The notes below the pieces were generated by a model. The model was not told where the DNA came from. It worked only from the letters and a program-made list of their open reading frames with translations, and made no database searches. A stretch of DNA of 64,000 nucleotides from Actinomyces weissii (GTDB lineage: Bacteria > Actinomycetota > Actinomycetes > Actinomycetales > Actinomycetaceae). A program made the position numbers and the translations under genes. The stretch lies in the NCBI RefSeq assembly GCF_016598775.1, contig NZ_CP066802.1, positions 558,001 through 622,000 on the forward strand, read 5' to 3'. Below, one piece after another: positions 24,322 to 35,225 of this stretch (position 1 is the stretch's first letter; every line of letters begins with the position of its first letter).

Positions 24322-26574
24322 ATGCCTGTCAACCTGCGTGACTTCATGGACGCCATGACCCACTGGGCCAGTGACCTTGCCAGCGAGGAGGCGAGCTCGG
24401 CCCTGCCGCCGTCGTCCTGGATGAAAGTGCGCATGGCTGGTACGGAGGTGCCGGGAGGCACGGTCTTCTCCCCGGCGGTTATCGTGCAGATGGCCTTGGC
24501 GGGGCGCTACGAGCTGCAGGAGACGGTGGCTGAGCCGCTGGCCCAGTTCCTCAACGACCGTTTTGGTCCCGCCCAGGCCGAGGGCGGATTCCCCTGGCAG
24601 GTAGGGCCGCACGAGACCGTTCCAGGGCCGGGACCGGTAGCTGGCTCTGAGGCCGGTGCCGGACAGGAGCCCCCGGAGCACCAGAGCGGCCTGGCGGCCC
24701 CGGAGGCCGTTCAGGAGGCTGCTGCCCCGGCGGCAGCGTCTCAGTCTGCTGCTGCGAGCCCGGAGCAGCCGGGAGACAGCCAGGAACCTGCCGAGAACTT
24801 CCTCTTTCCCGCTTACGACTACTCCCGGGAGGACCTCGACTCCGCTGAGCCGGACGGCCCCCACTGCCCGGTGGCGGTGGAGCGTTTTGAAGGGCGTCTG
24901 CGCTACACCTGGCCGGACACCGGTGCGGGTGAGGTCTACCGGGTGGTGGTGTCAGACCTGGAGGATCCCTACAGCCCTGATGACTTTGACGAGGTGGCGG
25001 TCACCCGTGAGCCCGTGGCCTGGGACTCGACCCCGATCACCACGGCGGTGCGCTTTGTGACCGTCTGGGCCTACGAGGAGTACGGCGGCGGCCTGGGTCA
25101 GTGCCGTCGGGTCGCCTCCAAGGTGGTGGTGCACGAGCTGCGCGACTGGGCTGTGGAGATGGAGCAGGACACCGGTGCCGTGGTGGGCAGCTGGACCCGC
25201 CCGGAGGCGCCCCCGGCCACCAGCGTCGTGATCCGTTCCGCCCGGCTCCCGCTGAACCAGTCCCCAGGACGTTTCATCAAGACGGCGGCCTGGCTGGGCT
25301 ACGAGCTGGCCAACAACGGCTCCGGGTTCCGGGACGCTGAGGTGGTTGGCGGCAAGAAGTACAACTACGTCGCCGCCGTCGAGGTGACGGTCAACGGGCA
25401 GACGCACAGCTCCAAGCCGGCACTGCGCTCTATCGTGCCGGACGTGGCAGTGGAGCGGATCATGGACCTGGAGGCGGTGGAGGTTCCCGACCCGGACCGG
25501 CAGCGCCCCTCCACCCTGACAGTCACCTGGACCCAGGACCCGCACACCAAGGTGGTCCTGTACCGCACCCAGAAGCCGGTGTCTGAGGAGGCCCGCTCCC
25601 GGGACGCCTTCCCGCAGTCCCAGCTGGCTGAGGCGCACCTGCCTGAGGACGGCCAGATCAGCACCCGCCTGGTCCAGCTCACCGAGCTGCCCGACTCCAA
25701 CAGGTGCGCCGCCACCCTGACCGAGGTCACCTGGCCTGAGGGGGAGAGCTGGGACGCCCTGTACCTGACGCCGGTCACGTTCCACTCGGAGGACCAGGCC
25801 ACGATTGGCAAGCCGCTGCGGCTCAAGCGTGCCGGCGGGGTCCGCAACGCGACCCTGGTACGCCGCCTGACCTGGGACCTGGTGACCTTCACCTGGCCGG
25901 GTGAGGCCGCCTCTGTGGAGCTGCGGCGCACGCTGCCCGGTCAGCAGGTTGACCCCAACGCGCCCGCCGACGTCACGGTCTCTAAGGAGGAGTACCACGG
26001 CCAGGGAGGCCTGGTGCTGCCGGAGGCCCTTCCGCCTGAGGGCGGGGAGCTGCACCTGAACTCCTTGACCTACCTGGAAGGCAGGCAGATCCCCTCCCAG
26101 ATCACCTCGATCGTGGTCCCGCCCCGCTGGGTGTACGAGTACCAGATAAAGTGGCCGGGAGAGATGCTCGGAAACAAGGGCATCCGGGTTCTGGCGATGC
26201 TCCGGCAGACCTTGGTGGAGGTGCATGTCTCAGCCCGGCAGGGCTTCACCGACCCAGCCAGCGCGGTCTGGGTGGTGCTGATCCACAACCCGTCGCGCCT
26301 GCCGCTCAGCCCGGATGACGGCACCCCGGTGCCCTTGTTCACGGAGCGCCCCACCAAGGAGGGCGGGCAGACCGCGACCCAGCTGGCGGCCCTGCCTGGC
26401 GGTACGGGGGAGATCAGCCTGTGGTTCGACCACGCCCAGCTCCCACCTGGCTACCTGCGGCTGATGGTCAACTCCTCAGCCGCCTCCCAGATCGCGCCGG
26501 AGTACCAGCACCTTGCCTTGGAGCACTACTGCCTGGTGGACCCCGATCTGCGCAGCCTGGTAAAGGACCGGTGA
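24322..26574 (+). CDS. Large beta-rich protein with fibronectin-like repeats
   Basis: ATG 24322 lies eight bases after AAGGA (24309-24313). The 750-residue product has a short helical N-terminal domain of about 100 residues and an Ala/Glu/Pro-rich linker (about 105-165). A long series of beta-sandwich-like segments follows, with recurring patterns such as GRLRYTWPDTG, STLTVTWTQDP, LTEVTWPEG and LVTFTWPG, typical of fibronectin type III-like strands. There is no signal peptide or membrane helix, so it is probably cytosolic, like other proteins encoded next to GAP1/double-GTPase genes. It may act as a recognition or scaffolding arm. Domain count and function are uncertain. Confidence 0.68.
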   Translation: MPVNLRDFMDAMTHWASDLASEEASSALPPSSWMKVRMAGTEVPGGTVFSPAVIVQMALAGRYELQETVAEPLAQFLNDRFGPAQAEGGFPWQVGPHETVPGPGPVAGSEAGAGQEPPEHQSGLAAPEAVQEAAAPAAASQSAAASPEQPGDSQEPAENFLFPAYDYSREDLDSAEPDGPHCPVAVERFEGRLRYTWPDTGAGEVYRVVVSDLEDPYSPDDFDEVAVTREPVAWDSTPITTAVRFVTVWAYEEYGGGLGQCRRVASKVVVHELRDWAVEMEQDTGAVVGSWTRPEAPPATSVVIRSARLPLNQSPGRFIKTAAWLGYELANNGSGFRDAEVVGGKKYNYVAAVEVTVNGQTHSSKPALRSIVPDVAVERIMDLEAVEVPDPDRQRPSTLTVTWTQDPHTKVVLYRTQKPVSEEARSRDAFPQSQLAEAHLPEDGQISTRLVQLTELPDSNRCAATLTEVTWPEGESWDALYLTPVTFHSEDQATIGKPLRLKRAGGVRNATLVRRLTWDLVTFTWPGEAASVELRRTLPGQQVDPNAPADVTVSKEEYHGQGGLVLPEALPPEGGELHLNSLTYLEGRQIPSQITSIVVPPRWVYEYQIKWPGEMLGNKGIRVLAMLRQTLVEVHVSARQGFTDPASAVWVVLIHNPSRLPLSPDDGTPVPLFTERPTKEGGQTATQLAALPGGTGEISLWFDHAQLPPGYLRLMVNSSAASQIAPEYQHLALEHYCLVDPDLRSLVKDR

Positions 26575-26578
26575 CAGC

Positions 26579-29299
26579 ATGACCGCTCAGGTAGGCTCCG
26601 GGCAGTCGGCTGCTGCCTTGTCCCAGGGCCTGGCGCAGCTGCTTTACTCCAACGTGGACCGGGTGGTGGACGGGCGCTCCACCTCAGGCTGGCAGACCAT
26701 GGAGGCTTCCGCGAGCCTGGGGGAGGAGGCTCGCAAGCAGCTGCTGAGCCTGGTGGAGACGAACCTGAAGCCCGTGCGTGACCTGCCGGGTTTCCCCACC
26801 CCGGAGGAGGTGGCGACGGCGGAGCGTCGTCTGGTGCAGTCACCCGCCGACCTGGGCACGGTCCTGGTGCACACGGCTCCCGCCGGGGTGGACACTACCG
26901 GTCGGCCTAACACGGTCACGCACGTGCTGGTCCTGCCGCCGGAGGCTGAACCGGCTGTACCTACTGTCTCCTGGTGGCGTTCGGCCGGATGGGTGGTGCC
27001 TTTCGGTCCTGAGCAGGTCCGCCAGGCCTCGCTGCCGGAGGCGGCGGCGCTGCGTCCTGGGCAGGCGGTCACTGACGACTCTGTCGCGGCCTTTATCGCG
27101 GCAGAGCCGCGGGCCGCTGTCCTGTCGGCCTTGGCTGACGCCCTGGAGGAGCGGCTGCTCGCCCGCGTGAACGGGCAGGACTGGGACGGGCGGGCGAGCT
27201 CGGTGGTGGTGATGGGCTGCGACTCCACTGATGAGGCGGCCTTATGGGTGGCGGCCCTGCAGTGGACCTGCGCCCCGGCGACCACCAGGCTGCTGGGCTA
27301 CTCCACCTTGGAGCGTGTTGCTGGCACTGGGGACCTGGACCGGGCGGCGACCAAGCGCCTGGACCTCGTATTCGCACCTCATGCGGATCTTGAGGCGGCT
27401 GCCCGGGCGGGTGCGTTGGTGATCGACCCGGCGGCACCGCCTACCACGCCTCCGAGGACGAACTGGGGAAGGCTGGTGTCGGTGGTGGCCCAGGACCTGG
27501 GCTCCTGGATGGCTGGCACGCAGGCTGTGCGGGAGATCTTGAGCCTGCTCAGGGACCACCGGAGGCTGAGTCCCGCTTGGCCGCTGGCGGTGGCAGAGTG
27601 CTGTAACCCGGGCCTGCTGGGGGACCTGGTGGGCAACGGGCTCAGCCAGGTCGTGGAACGGGCGCTGGTAGACTGCTACCCGCCGGAGCTGGCGGAACAG
27701 CCGTACCTGTCCCAGGTGATCTCCGACCGGGTGCTGGGCTCCTCCACACGGGAGCCGGCGGAATGGTGGTCCCGGCTGGAGGCGCTGCCGGTCTACTCGC
27801 AGGGGAACGCCGTCGTGGCCGGACTGGTGGAGAAGTACCTGGAGACGGCGGCGCGCAGCCGTGACTGGCTGCTGGATACGGGGCGGGAGGCGACGGCGGC
27901 CACCCGGCGGCTTCTCCGAGCCTGGAGCGCGGAGCCGACCCAGGCCGCGCGGCTCCGTGAGCTGCTCGGCACCATGCTGCGCACCGTAGAGGAGCAGGGG
28001 CCGGACCCTCTGGTACGGCTGCAGCTGGCTGACCGTCTCCTGCGGGACGGCCTGCACCTGCCAGCCGACTACGTGCCCGAGCTCTTCAACGGCTTGTGCA
28101 CGATGCTGCTGAACCCCCAGGGGCGTGACCTGGAGCAGGTGCTGAGCCTGCCTCTCGGCTCTTCGACCCGCTGGCTGATTGCGCAGCGCGTGGAGGAGAT
28201 GCTCCGGGAGGAGGCCCAGGGCCGCAGGCTGCTAGTGCTGCCAGGTCATGCTGGTGCCCCCCTGGCATGGGTGGCGCGGGGCCTGCCAGAGGTTGGTCCC
28301 TACCTGAGCATGGAGCTGTGCGCGGCGGTTCTGTGCGGGACGGTCGGCACCAAGGCCCTTCCAGCGGGGGTGAATCATGTTGACATGCTGGTTGGCCTGG
28401 TGGCCAGGTGCGGTCTGCAGGTGCGCTTCTCAGAGGAGCTGACGGCGGAGCTGGGCCAGGTGCTCACTCCGGAGCAGGTCAGGCGCCTGCCAGCCTCGGT
28501 TCCTAGCCGCGCTGAGCTGCTCGGGGCGGTGGTCCTGGCGCATCCGCAGGACCCGGTGTCTCTGGAGCTGGCACGCGCCTACCTGCAGGAGCAGAGGTTG
28601 AGTGAGCAGGTGCTGCTCTCCAGCGTCTTGCCGCGGGTGCCGGTTTCTACGGCCAGCTGTGTGGTGGCCTGGTTCTGTGCGGCACCGGTGCTGGCATATG
28701 CCCCGCAGCAGGTGCTGGCGGTGAGCCAGAACGCGCTGGTGGCGTTGTCCTACCTGCCTCAAGGACTAGGTGCGCCGCAACAGGCCGCTGTCAGCCGGGC
28801 GCAGGACAAGGCCCTGAGCGGTCTGCTGCTGTGCCTGTGGGCCGGGCTGCCTGTGCCGCAGGTGCCGCAGTGGGTCTCGGCAGATCTGGTCAGAGGGCTG
28901 CCGCAAAGGCTGGGTGCCCAGGAGGCGCTGCTGGTGCCGGTGGGCCCGGCCGCTGTGGACCGGGTGCTGACGCCGGTGGCCTTCCGTCTCTTCCTGGTCT
29001 CCCGCAGCGGCAGCAAGATGCCGGAAGACTGGCAGAACTGGGCCGACCAGTACCGGCGGCAGCTGGAAGCCAATGAGGCGGCGTCAGTGGTCGCGCTCAG
29101 GAGCCAGGATGAGGCGGCGATGGCGGTCTGCCGGGCCGGTGTGGCCATACTGCCTGCCCCGGAGCGGGACAGGTTCGTGACGGCTGCGGTGCGGGCGGTG
29201 AATGATCCTCCCGGCTTCAGCAAGTGGCTTAGCAAGAACATAGCTTCCTCAGCCGGGGGGCCTGCTGAAGGCTTGCGGCGGCTGTTTGGTGCGCACTAG
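26579..29299 (+). CDS. GTPase-associated protein 1 (GAP1)-like protein
   Basis: The ATG is four bases after the preceding stop. The 906-residue protein begins with a pattern typical of the GAP1 N-terminal domain: LLYSNVDRVVDGRSTSGWQT near residues 21-40, followed by a region with LVHTAP and VTHVLVLPP strands. The middle and C-terminal two thirds are Leu/Ala-rich helical, as expected for the helical GAP1 middle and C-terminal modules. GAP1 proteins are encoded beside double-GTPase genes and are thought to regulate or couple to them in bacterial conflict-type systems. The fit here is good because a zinc-ribbon GTPase gene lies two genes downstream. No signal peptide or membrane helix is seen. 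Confidence 0.75.
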   Translation: MTAQVGSGQSAAALSQGLAQLLYSNVDRVVDGRSTSGWQTMEASASLGEEARKQLLSLVETNLKPVRDLPGFPTPEEVATAERRLVQSPADLGTVLVHTAPAGVDTTGRPNTVTHVLVLPPEAEPAVPTVSWWRSAGWVVPFGPEQVRQASLPEAAALRPGQAVTDDSVAAFIAAEPRAAVLSALADALEERLLARVNGQDWDGRASSVVVMGCDSTDEAALWVAALQWTCAPATTRLLGYSTLERVAGTGDLDRAATKRLDLVFAPHADLEAAARAGALVIDPAAPPTTPPRTNWGRLVSVVAQDLGSWMAGTQAVREILSLLRDHRRLSPAWPLAVAECCNPGLLGDLVGNGLSQVVERALVDCYPPELAEQPYLSQVISDRVLGSSTREPAEWWSRLEALPVYSQGNAVVAGLVEKYLETAARSRDWLLDTGREATAATRRLLRAWSAEPTQAARLRELLGTMLRTVEEQGPDPLVRLQLADRLLRDGLHLPADYVPELFNGLCTMLLNPQGRDLEQVLSLPLGSSTRWLIAQRVEEMLREEAQGRRLLVLPGHAGAPLAWVARGLPEVGPYLSMELCAAVLCGTVGTKALPAGVNHVDMLVGLVARCGLQVRFSEELTAELGQVLTPEQVRRLPASVPSRAELLGAVVLAHPQDPVSLELARAYLQEQRLSEQVLLSSVLPRVPVSTASCVVAWFCAAPVLAYAPQQVLAVSQNALVALSYLPQGLGAPQQAAVSRAQDKALSGLLLCLWAGLPVPQVPQWVSADLVRGLPQRLGAQEALLVPVGPAAVDRVLTPVAFRLFLVSRSGSKMPEDWQNWADQYRRQLEANEAASVVALRSQDEAAMAVCRAGVAILPAPERDRFVTAAVRAVNDPPGFSKWLSKNIASSAGGPAEGLRRLFGAH

Positions 29300-29320
29300 C
29301 CTGCGTCGGAAAGGAATGTC

Positions 29321-30217
29321 ATGCCTGAGATACTCAGCAGTGGTGAGTGGGAACGCCAGATCCTGCCTGACCTGGGCGCCTTTGAGCTCAATCTGGTGTC
29401 CCAGGGCACCCCCTCCAAGATAGAGGTGCTGGGTACCGCTACCAAGCCCAAGTACCTGGGTGCTGGGCGCCGTACGGTGGCTTTCCCGGCTAAGTCGGTT
29501 TCGGAGGTGCAGCCGGTCTCTGTGCGGGTGGTCGCTACCGGTGGTCAGCCTTTCGGGGTCGGTGAGACGGTTGACCTGGTGATCTCCGCCGCGGGCGGAG
29601 GGCAGTCCTGGATGCTGCGGGGGCTCGACGTCGCCGGCCAGCTGGACACGGTGCTGGTGCGCTTGGAGCGGGCGCCGCAGGGACTGCTGCTCACGCCTGG
29701 TGAGGGCGGGAACGCTACCTTGGGCCTGGGGGGCTGGTGCGTGCGTCGTCGGCAGGAGTCCGGGCTGCCTTTTGCCCCCACGGTGACGCAGATCGGGGTG
29801 GACACCTCGGTTTCCATGCGTCCCTTTAAGTCCAAGGTGGCGGCTTTAGAACGGTTCCTGGAGGAGATGGCGCAGACGGCGGAGGCCGTGGTGCCAGCGG
29901 TGCGCAGGCTGCGGGTGGGGGGAGCAGAGGCCAACGGCGTCGGCATGCTTGAGCAGCTGCCCGGTGGTGGAGACAGGCCGGTGCTACTTACTGACCTGCC
30001 TCCGGCCCCGGACCCGCAGGGGCCAGAGTGCCTGCTGCTGGGGCCGGCGGCGCTGACCCAGGCATTGCCTACGCCCGGGGCACTGGTCCTGAGTGACCCG
30101 GTCTGGGCGGAGCTGGAGCGGGAGGACCGGGCCTTCGGACCCGCCACCCTGGACGTGCTCACCCCTTTGCTTGACTGGCTCACCCGCCCCCTGTCCGAGA
30201 ACGGAGTCTCCCGATGA
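29321..30217 (+). CDS. Cytosolic von Willebrand A-like domain protein
   Basis: ATG 29321 follows AAAGGAA near 29309-29315. The 298-residue protein starts with a beta-rich domain of about 150 residues, in which FELNLVSQGTPSKIEVLGTA and later paired strands resemble a TerD-like or beta-sandwich fold. A vWA-like region then carries the metal-site pattern D161-S163-S165 (GVDTSVSM), followed by a helix (VAALERFLEEMAQ). It has no signal peptide, so it is cytosolic, unlike the exported vWA protein encoded upstream. Its stop overlaps the GTPase start by four bases (ATGA), which implies coupled synthesis and probably direct contact with the GTPase. The vWA call is good; the N-terminal fold is a guess. 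Confidence 0.75.
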   Translation: MPEILSSGEWERQILPDLGAFELNLVSQGTPSKIEVLGTATKPKYLGAGRRTVAFPAKSVSEVQPVSVRVVATGGQPFGVGETVDLVISAAGGGQSWMLRGLDVAGQLDTVLVRLERAPQGLLLTPGEGGNATLGLGGWCVRRRQESGLPFAPTVTQIGVDTSVSMRPFKSKVAALERFLEEMAQTAEAVVPAVRRLRVGGAEANGVGMLEQLPGGGDRPVLLTDLPPAPDPQGPECLLLGPAALTQALPTPGALVLSDPVWAELEREDRAFGPATLDVLTPLLDWLTRPLSENGVSR

Positions 30218-31407
30218 AGTCCGCATGCCCGCACTGCTTTACGCGCCTTGGTGTCGATGAGGTCGTCTACCGCTGCACCTCTGACAGGTGCAGCCCTGAG
30301 CCGGACCCGGAGGCCAGCAGGCTGGCGGGCCACGAGGTGAAAATCACCCGGTACTACCGGTGGGTCGTCTCTGAGCAGATGCCCAGCCTGCCCACGATGA
30401 TCCCCTGCCGGGCCTGTGACTCCGCGTGCACCCAGGAGATCTGCCCGATCTGCCACCGGGACCTGCCTCCGCGGTGGCGGGACCGTGAGGTGTTCACGAT
30501 CGCGGTGACCGGGGCCCGCGGCGCAGGCAAGTCGGTATACATCGCGGTGGCGGTGGAGATGCTTATCCGCTACACGAAGACCCGGGGCTGGACCCTGGGG
30601 GCGGAGACCACCGGTACGCAGGAGGTCTACTCGGACAAGTACTACCGCCCGTTGTTCAAGGAGAACAAGGTCATGGACGGTACCCCACCGATCTCCGGTG
30701 GTGGGGCGTACCAGCAGGACCCGCTGATCTGGACGGTCTCTGGGCTTCCGGGCGGGTCGCTGGCGATCGTCATGCGGGACGTGGCGGGAGAGGACCTGGA
30801 GCGCGCGGCGGGTGCGCAAGCAAGCTTCTCCTTCTTTGACCAGGCGGACCTGTTGGTGTTCCTCTTTGACCCGTTGATGCTGGACACTGTGCGGCAGGTC
30901 CTGTCCGGAGTTATTCCTGATGTGGATGAGAACCGCTTGGGGGACAAGCCCGGTGAGGTGCTGCCTAAGGTTCTGGGACAGGCTGTTTCCGGCAGTACTA
31001 GCTTGGCACTGGTCATCTCCAAGTTTGACGCCATGCAGCAGCTGCCGCTGGCCAGCAACCCGTTGGCGGCGGTATTCGCCAACCCGGCGGCGCACTTCAA
31101 CCAGGATGAGACTATGCGGCGCGCAAAGTTGCCGCCGAGCCAGGCGGCTGTGCTGCACGCGGAGGACTGTGTGTTCCTGGACGCGGAGGTGCGCTCCCTG
31201 TTTGAGCGGATCAATGAGAAGACCGTGACGGCTTTCGCTGACCAGGCGGTCCAGAGCGGGAAGATCAGGCAGGTACAGCACTTTGTCGCCTCGGCGGTGG
31301 GGGAGAGCCCGCAGCACAAGGAGCTGCTGGCGGCGCGAGGGATCTCGCCTTTCCGGGTGCTTGACCCGATCCTGTGGGGCTTGGCCACCAAGGGTATCGA
31401 GATCTGA
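30214..31407 (+). CDS. Zinc-ribbon P-loop GTPase, DO-GTPase2-like
   Basis: This 397-residue cytosolic protein has an N-terminal double zinc-ribbon-like part. Cysteines are at 5, 8, 21 and 26, then 65, 68, 72, 77 and 80 (CPHC, CRAC, CPICH). A GTPase domain follows with Walker A GARGAGKS (100-107), a switch/Walker B region RDVAGED near 188-194 and a base-recognition motif SKFD near 269-272 in the NKxD position. The order of zinc ribbon then GTPase matches the double-GTPase (DO-GTPase2) families that are encoded with GAP1 proteins. It is the last gene of the locus and is coupled to the vWA gene by an ATGA overlap. It is likely the switch of the system. The upstream effector it controls is not known. 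Confidence 0.85.
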   Translation: MKSACPHCFTRLGVDEVVYRCTSDRCSPEPDPEASRLAGHEVKITRYYRWVVSEQMPSLPTMIPCRACDSACTQEICPICHRDLPPRWRDREVFTIAVTGARGAGKSVYIAVAVEMLIRYTKTRGWTLGAETTGTQEVYSDKYYRPLFKENKVMDGTPPISGGGAYQQDPLIWTVSGLPGGSLAIVMRDVAGEDLERAAGAQASFSFFDQADLLVFLFDPLMLDTVRQVLSGVIPDVDENRLGDKPGEVLPKVLGQAVSGSTSLALVISKFDAMQQLPLASNPLAAVFANPAAHFNQDETMRRAKLPPSQAAVLHAEDCVFLDAEVRSLFERINEKTVTAFADQAVQSGKIRQVQHFVASAVGESPQHKELLAARGISPFRVLDPILWGLATKGIEI

Positions 31408-31965
31408 CCTGAGGCTCCTGCGCCCCACTTACGCCCTCCCCTTGGGCCCCCACCTGCGCCCTCCCCTTGTCTCCACTTGTGCATTTTGGCGCGAGCTGTG
31501 CGGTATTCCCGCACAGCTCGCGCCAAAATGCACAAGTCGGTGGGTGCGCGGGGTGGGGGAGTGGGGTGTGGGGCTGCAGGGTGGGGGCTTGCGGGCGCGG
31601 GGATGGGCGAGCGGTAGGGCCAGGGGGCCGTGGCGGAGCCCACGTGCCTCCCGGCCTCGGCGGCCTGGCGGGGCGGGGGCCGGGCCGTGTAGCCTCTGCT
31701 GCGGTGCCCGCAACCGGGTGCCGTTCTCCATTCCGTTCCCAGCGGCTGGCCGCGCCCCGCGCAGCCAGGTCGTGACACGGGTCTGCCGTGGCGGGAACCG
31801 ACGGGTCTCCGTAGCCGGAGGCTCCGGGCGTGGAACTGCTCAGGCGCTCAGCCTGGTGGTCCTGCGGGCCGGCCGACCCTTAGGGGCACGCGCGTCACGG
31901 TGCAGGGGGCGGCCCAGGCGGCAGGCAGCAGTTCTGTCCGATGCACTGAAGATGGAGAATCAGTA
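31408..31965 (+). other. Intergenic region and leader upstream of rpsL
   Basis: This 558-bp gap holds one 63-bp palindrome and no supported gene. It must carry the str-operon promoter. A TAGCCT at 31690-31695 is a possible -10 box, with no convincing -35, and would leave a leader of about 270 bases that is GC-rich and able to fold. GGAG at 31954-31957 serves the rpsL GTG start. Confidence 0.5.
31475..31537. repeat. 63-bp palindromic repeat, copy 1 (perfect)
   Basis: Two perfectly complementary 29-bp arms (31475-31503 and 31509-31537) surround a 5-bp centre. The outer part of each arm reads ACTTGTGCATTTTGG. Four further copies of the same length lie at 54.4-56.1 kb. There is no T-run, so it is an intergenic repeat element rather than an ordinary terminator, although it could also stop transcription from the GTPase gene. 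Confidence 0.95.
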
Positions 31966-32340
31966 GTGCCCACGATTCAGCAGCTGGTCCGCAAGGGCCG
32001 CTCGACGAAGCGCTCGACGTCCAAGACGCCCGCGCTGAAGGCCAGCCCGCAGCGTCGCGGCGTGTGCACCCGCGTGTACACCACGACGCCGAAGAAGCCT
32101 AACTCCGCTCTGCGTAAGGTCGCCCGTGTCCGCCTGTCGACGGGCATCGAGGTGACCGCCTACATCCCCGGCGAGGGCCACAACCTCCAGGAGCACTCGA
32201 TCGTGCTCGTCCGTGGTGGTCGTGTGAAGGACCTTCCCGGTGTCCGTTACCACATCGTGCGTGGCTCCCTCGACACCCAGGGTGTCAAGGGCCGCCAGCA
32301 GGCACGCTCCAAGTACGGCGCCAAGAAGGAGAAGAAGTAA
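31966..32340 (+). CDS. rpsL: 30S ribosomal protein S12
   Basis: This 124-residue protein starts at GTG 31966 ([17 protein letters not shown]) and has the invariant [16 protein letters not shown] segment and [12 protein letters not shown] near the C-terminus. S12 sits at the decoding centre of the small subunit and is the classical target of streptomycin-resistance changes; the lysine positions of the KKPNS and GRVKDLPG loops are the usual wild-type residues. It is the first gene of the str operon, and its TAA overlaps the rpsG start by one base, so the two are coupled. Confidence 0.99.
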   Translation: MPTIQQLVRKGRSTKRSTSKTPALKASPQRRGVCTRVYTTTPKKPNSALRKVARVRLSTGIEVTAYIPGEGHNLQEHSIVLVRGGRVKDLPGVRYHIVRGSLDTQGVKGRQQARSKYGAKKEKK

Positions 32341-32810
32341 TGCCTCGTAAGGGTCCCGCACCCAAGCGGCCGCTCGTCGTCGACCCGGTCTACGGCTCTC
32401 CGGTCGTCACCCAGCTCGTCAACCGCGTCCTGCTGGACGGCAAGAAGTCCACCGCCGAGCGCATCGTCTACGGCGCCCTGGAGGGTGTCCGCTCCAAGAC
32501 GGACCAGGACCCGGTCTCCGTGCTCAAGCGCGCCCTGGACAACATCCGCCCCGCCCTGGAGGTCCGCTCCCGCCGCGTCGGCGGTGCCACCTACCAGGTC
32601 CCCGTGGAGGTCCGCCCGGGCCGCGCCACCACCCTGGCGCTGCGCTGGCTGGTGGACTACTCCCGGCAGCGCCGCGAGAACACCATGACCGAGCGTCTCA
32701 TGAACGAGATCCTGGACGCCTCCAACGGTCTGGGCGCCGCGGTCAAGCGCCGCGAGGACATGCACCGTATGGCTGAGTCCAACAAGGCCTTCGCCCACTA
32801 CCGCTGGTAA
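32340..32810 (+). CDS. rpsG: 30S ribosomal protein S7
   Basis: The 156-residue product has the standard S7 length and the motifs [30 protein letters not shown] and [14 protein letters not shown], ending [14 protein letters not shown]7 nucleates assembly of the 30S head and contacts tRNA in the E site. In E. coli it is the operon's autoregulatory protein; whether that holds here cannot be read. The ATG shares one base with the rpsL stop. An 87-bp gap with a hairpin separates it from fusA. Confidence 0.99.
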   Translation: MPRKGPAPKRPLVVDPVYGSPVVTQLVNRVLLDGKKSTAERIVYGALEGVRSKTDQDPVSVLKRALDNIRPALEVRSRRVGGATYQVPVEVRPGRATTLALRWLVDYSRQRRENTMTERLMNEILDASNGLGAAVKRREDMHRMAESNKAFAHYRW

Positions 32811-32820
32811 TTCCAGCCGC

Positions 32821-32861
32821 ACGCTGGCCGGGGCTCGCCCTCGGCGGGACCCGGCCAGCGT
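32821..32861 (+). terminator. Intercistronic hairpin between rpsG and fusA
   Basis: A perfect 12-bp stem (32821-32832 with 32850-32861) surrounds a 17-base loop. No T-run follows, so it is more likely an attenuator, processing site or translation-regulatory fold than a full terminator. Confidence 0.5.
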
Positions 32862-32897
32862 CGTCAAGACCCACCTCACGAACGAAGGACACCACCA

Positions 32898-35033
<2,136 letters not shown>

Positions 35034-35047
35034 GCCCAGCCGTGGTG

Positions 35048-35078
35048 GGGGAGGGGCCGGTGTGCCCGACCCCTCCCC
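35048..35078 (+). terminator. Stem-loop after fusA
   Basis: GGGGAGGGG (35048-35056) pairs with CCCCTCCCC (35070-35078) around a 13-base loop. There is no T-run. It may partly end the fusA transcript before the separate tuf promoter. Confidence 0.45.
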
Positions 35079-35142
35079 GCCCTGGCGGTCCCGGCACTAC
35101 GCCTGAGGCCGCTGTTCCAGTAAGATTCCCAACAAACCACCG

Positions 35143-35173
35143 TAGACACGCTTTGCGTCGGACTCGCTAGTAT
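35143..35173 (+). promoter_or_regulatory. Probable tuf promoter
   Basis: TAGACA (35143-35148) resembles a -35 box and TAGTAT (35168-35173) is a near-consensus actinobacterial -10 box; the spacing of 19 bp is a little long. Transcription would start near 35180. The leader would then be about 45 bases, which excludes the longer in-frame start at 35172 for tuf. Confidence 0.6.
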
Positions 35174-35225
35174 GGGCGGGTCAGTCCACGACGAAGAGCA
35201 CTACCCGAGTCCCAGGAGGACACAA

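Noticed and set aside
31475..31537. 63-bp palindrome as an ordinary rho-independent terminator
   Set aside because: No T-run follows on either strand, and the same sequence recurs four times in unrelated places with conserved outer arms.
31283..31966. 227-codon frame between the GTPase gene and rpsL
   Set aside because: It begins inside the GTPase gene and runs through the palindrome; its composition is Arg/Gly/Ala noise from GC-rich DNA.
35172..35225. N-terminal extension of EF-Tu
   Set aside because: The codons overlap the likely -10 box. The GTG at 35226 follows AGGAGG and gives the universal EF-Tu start.
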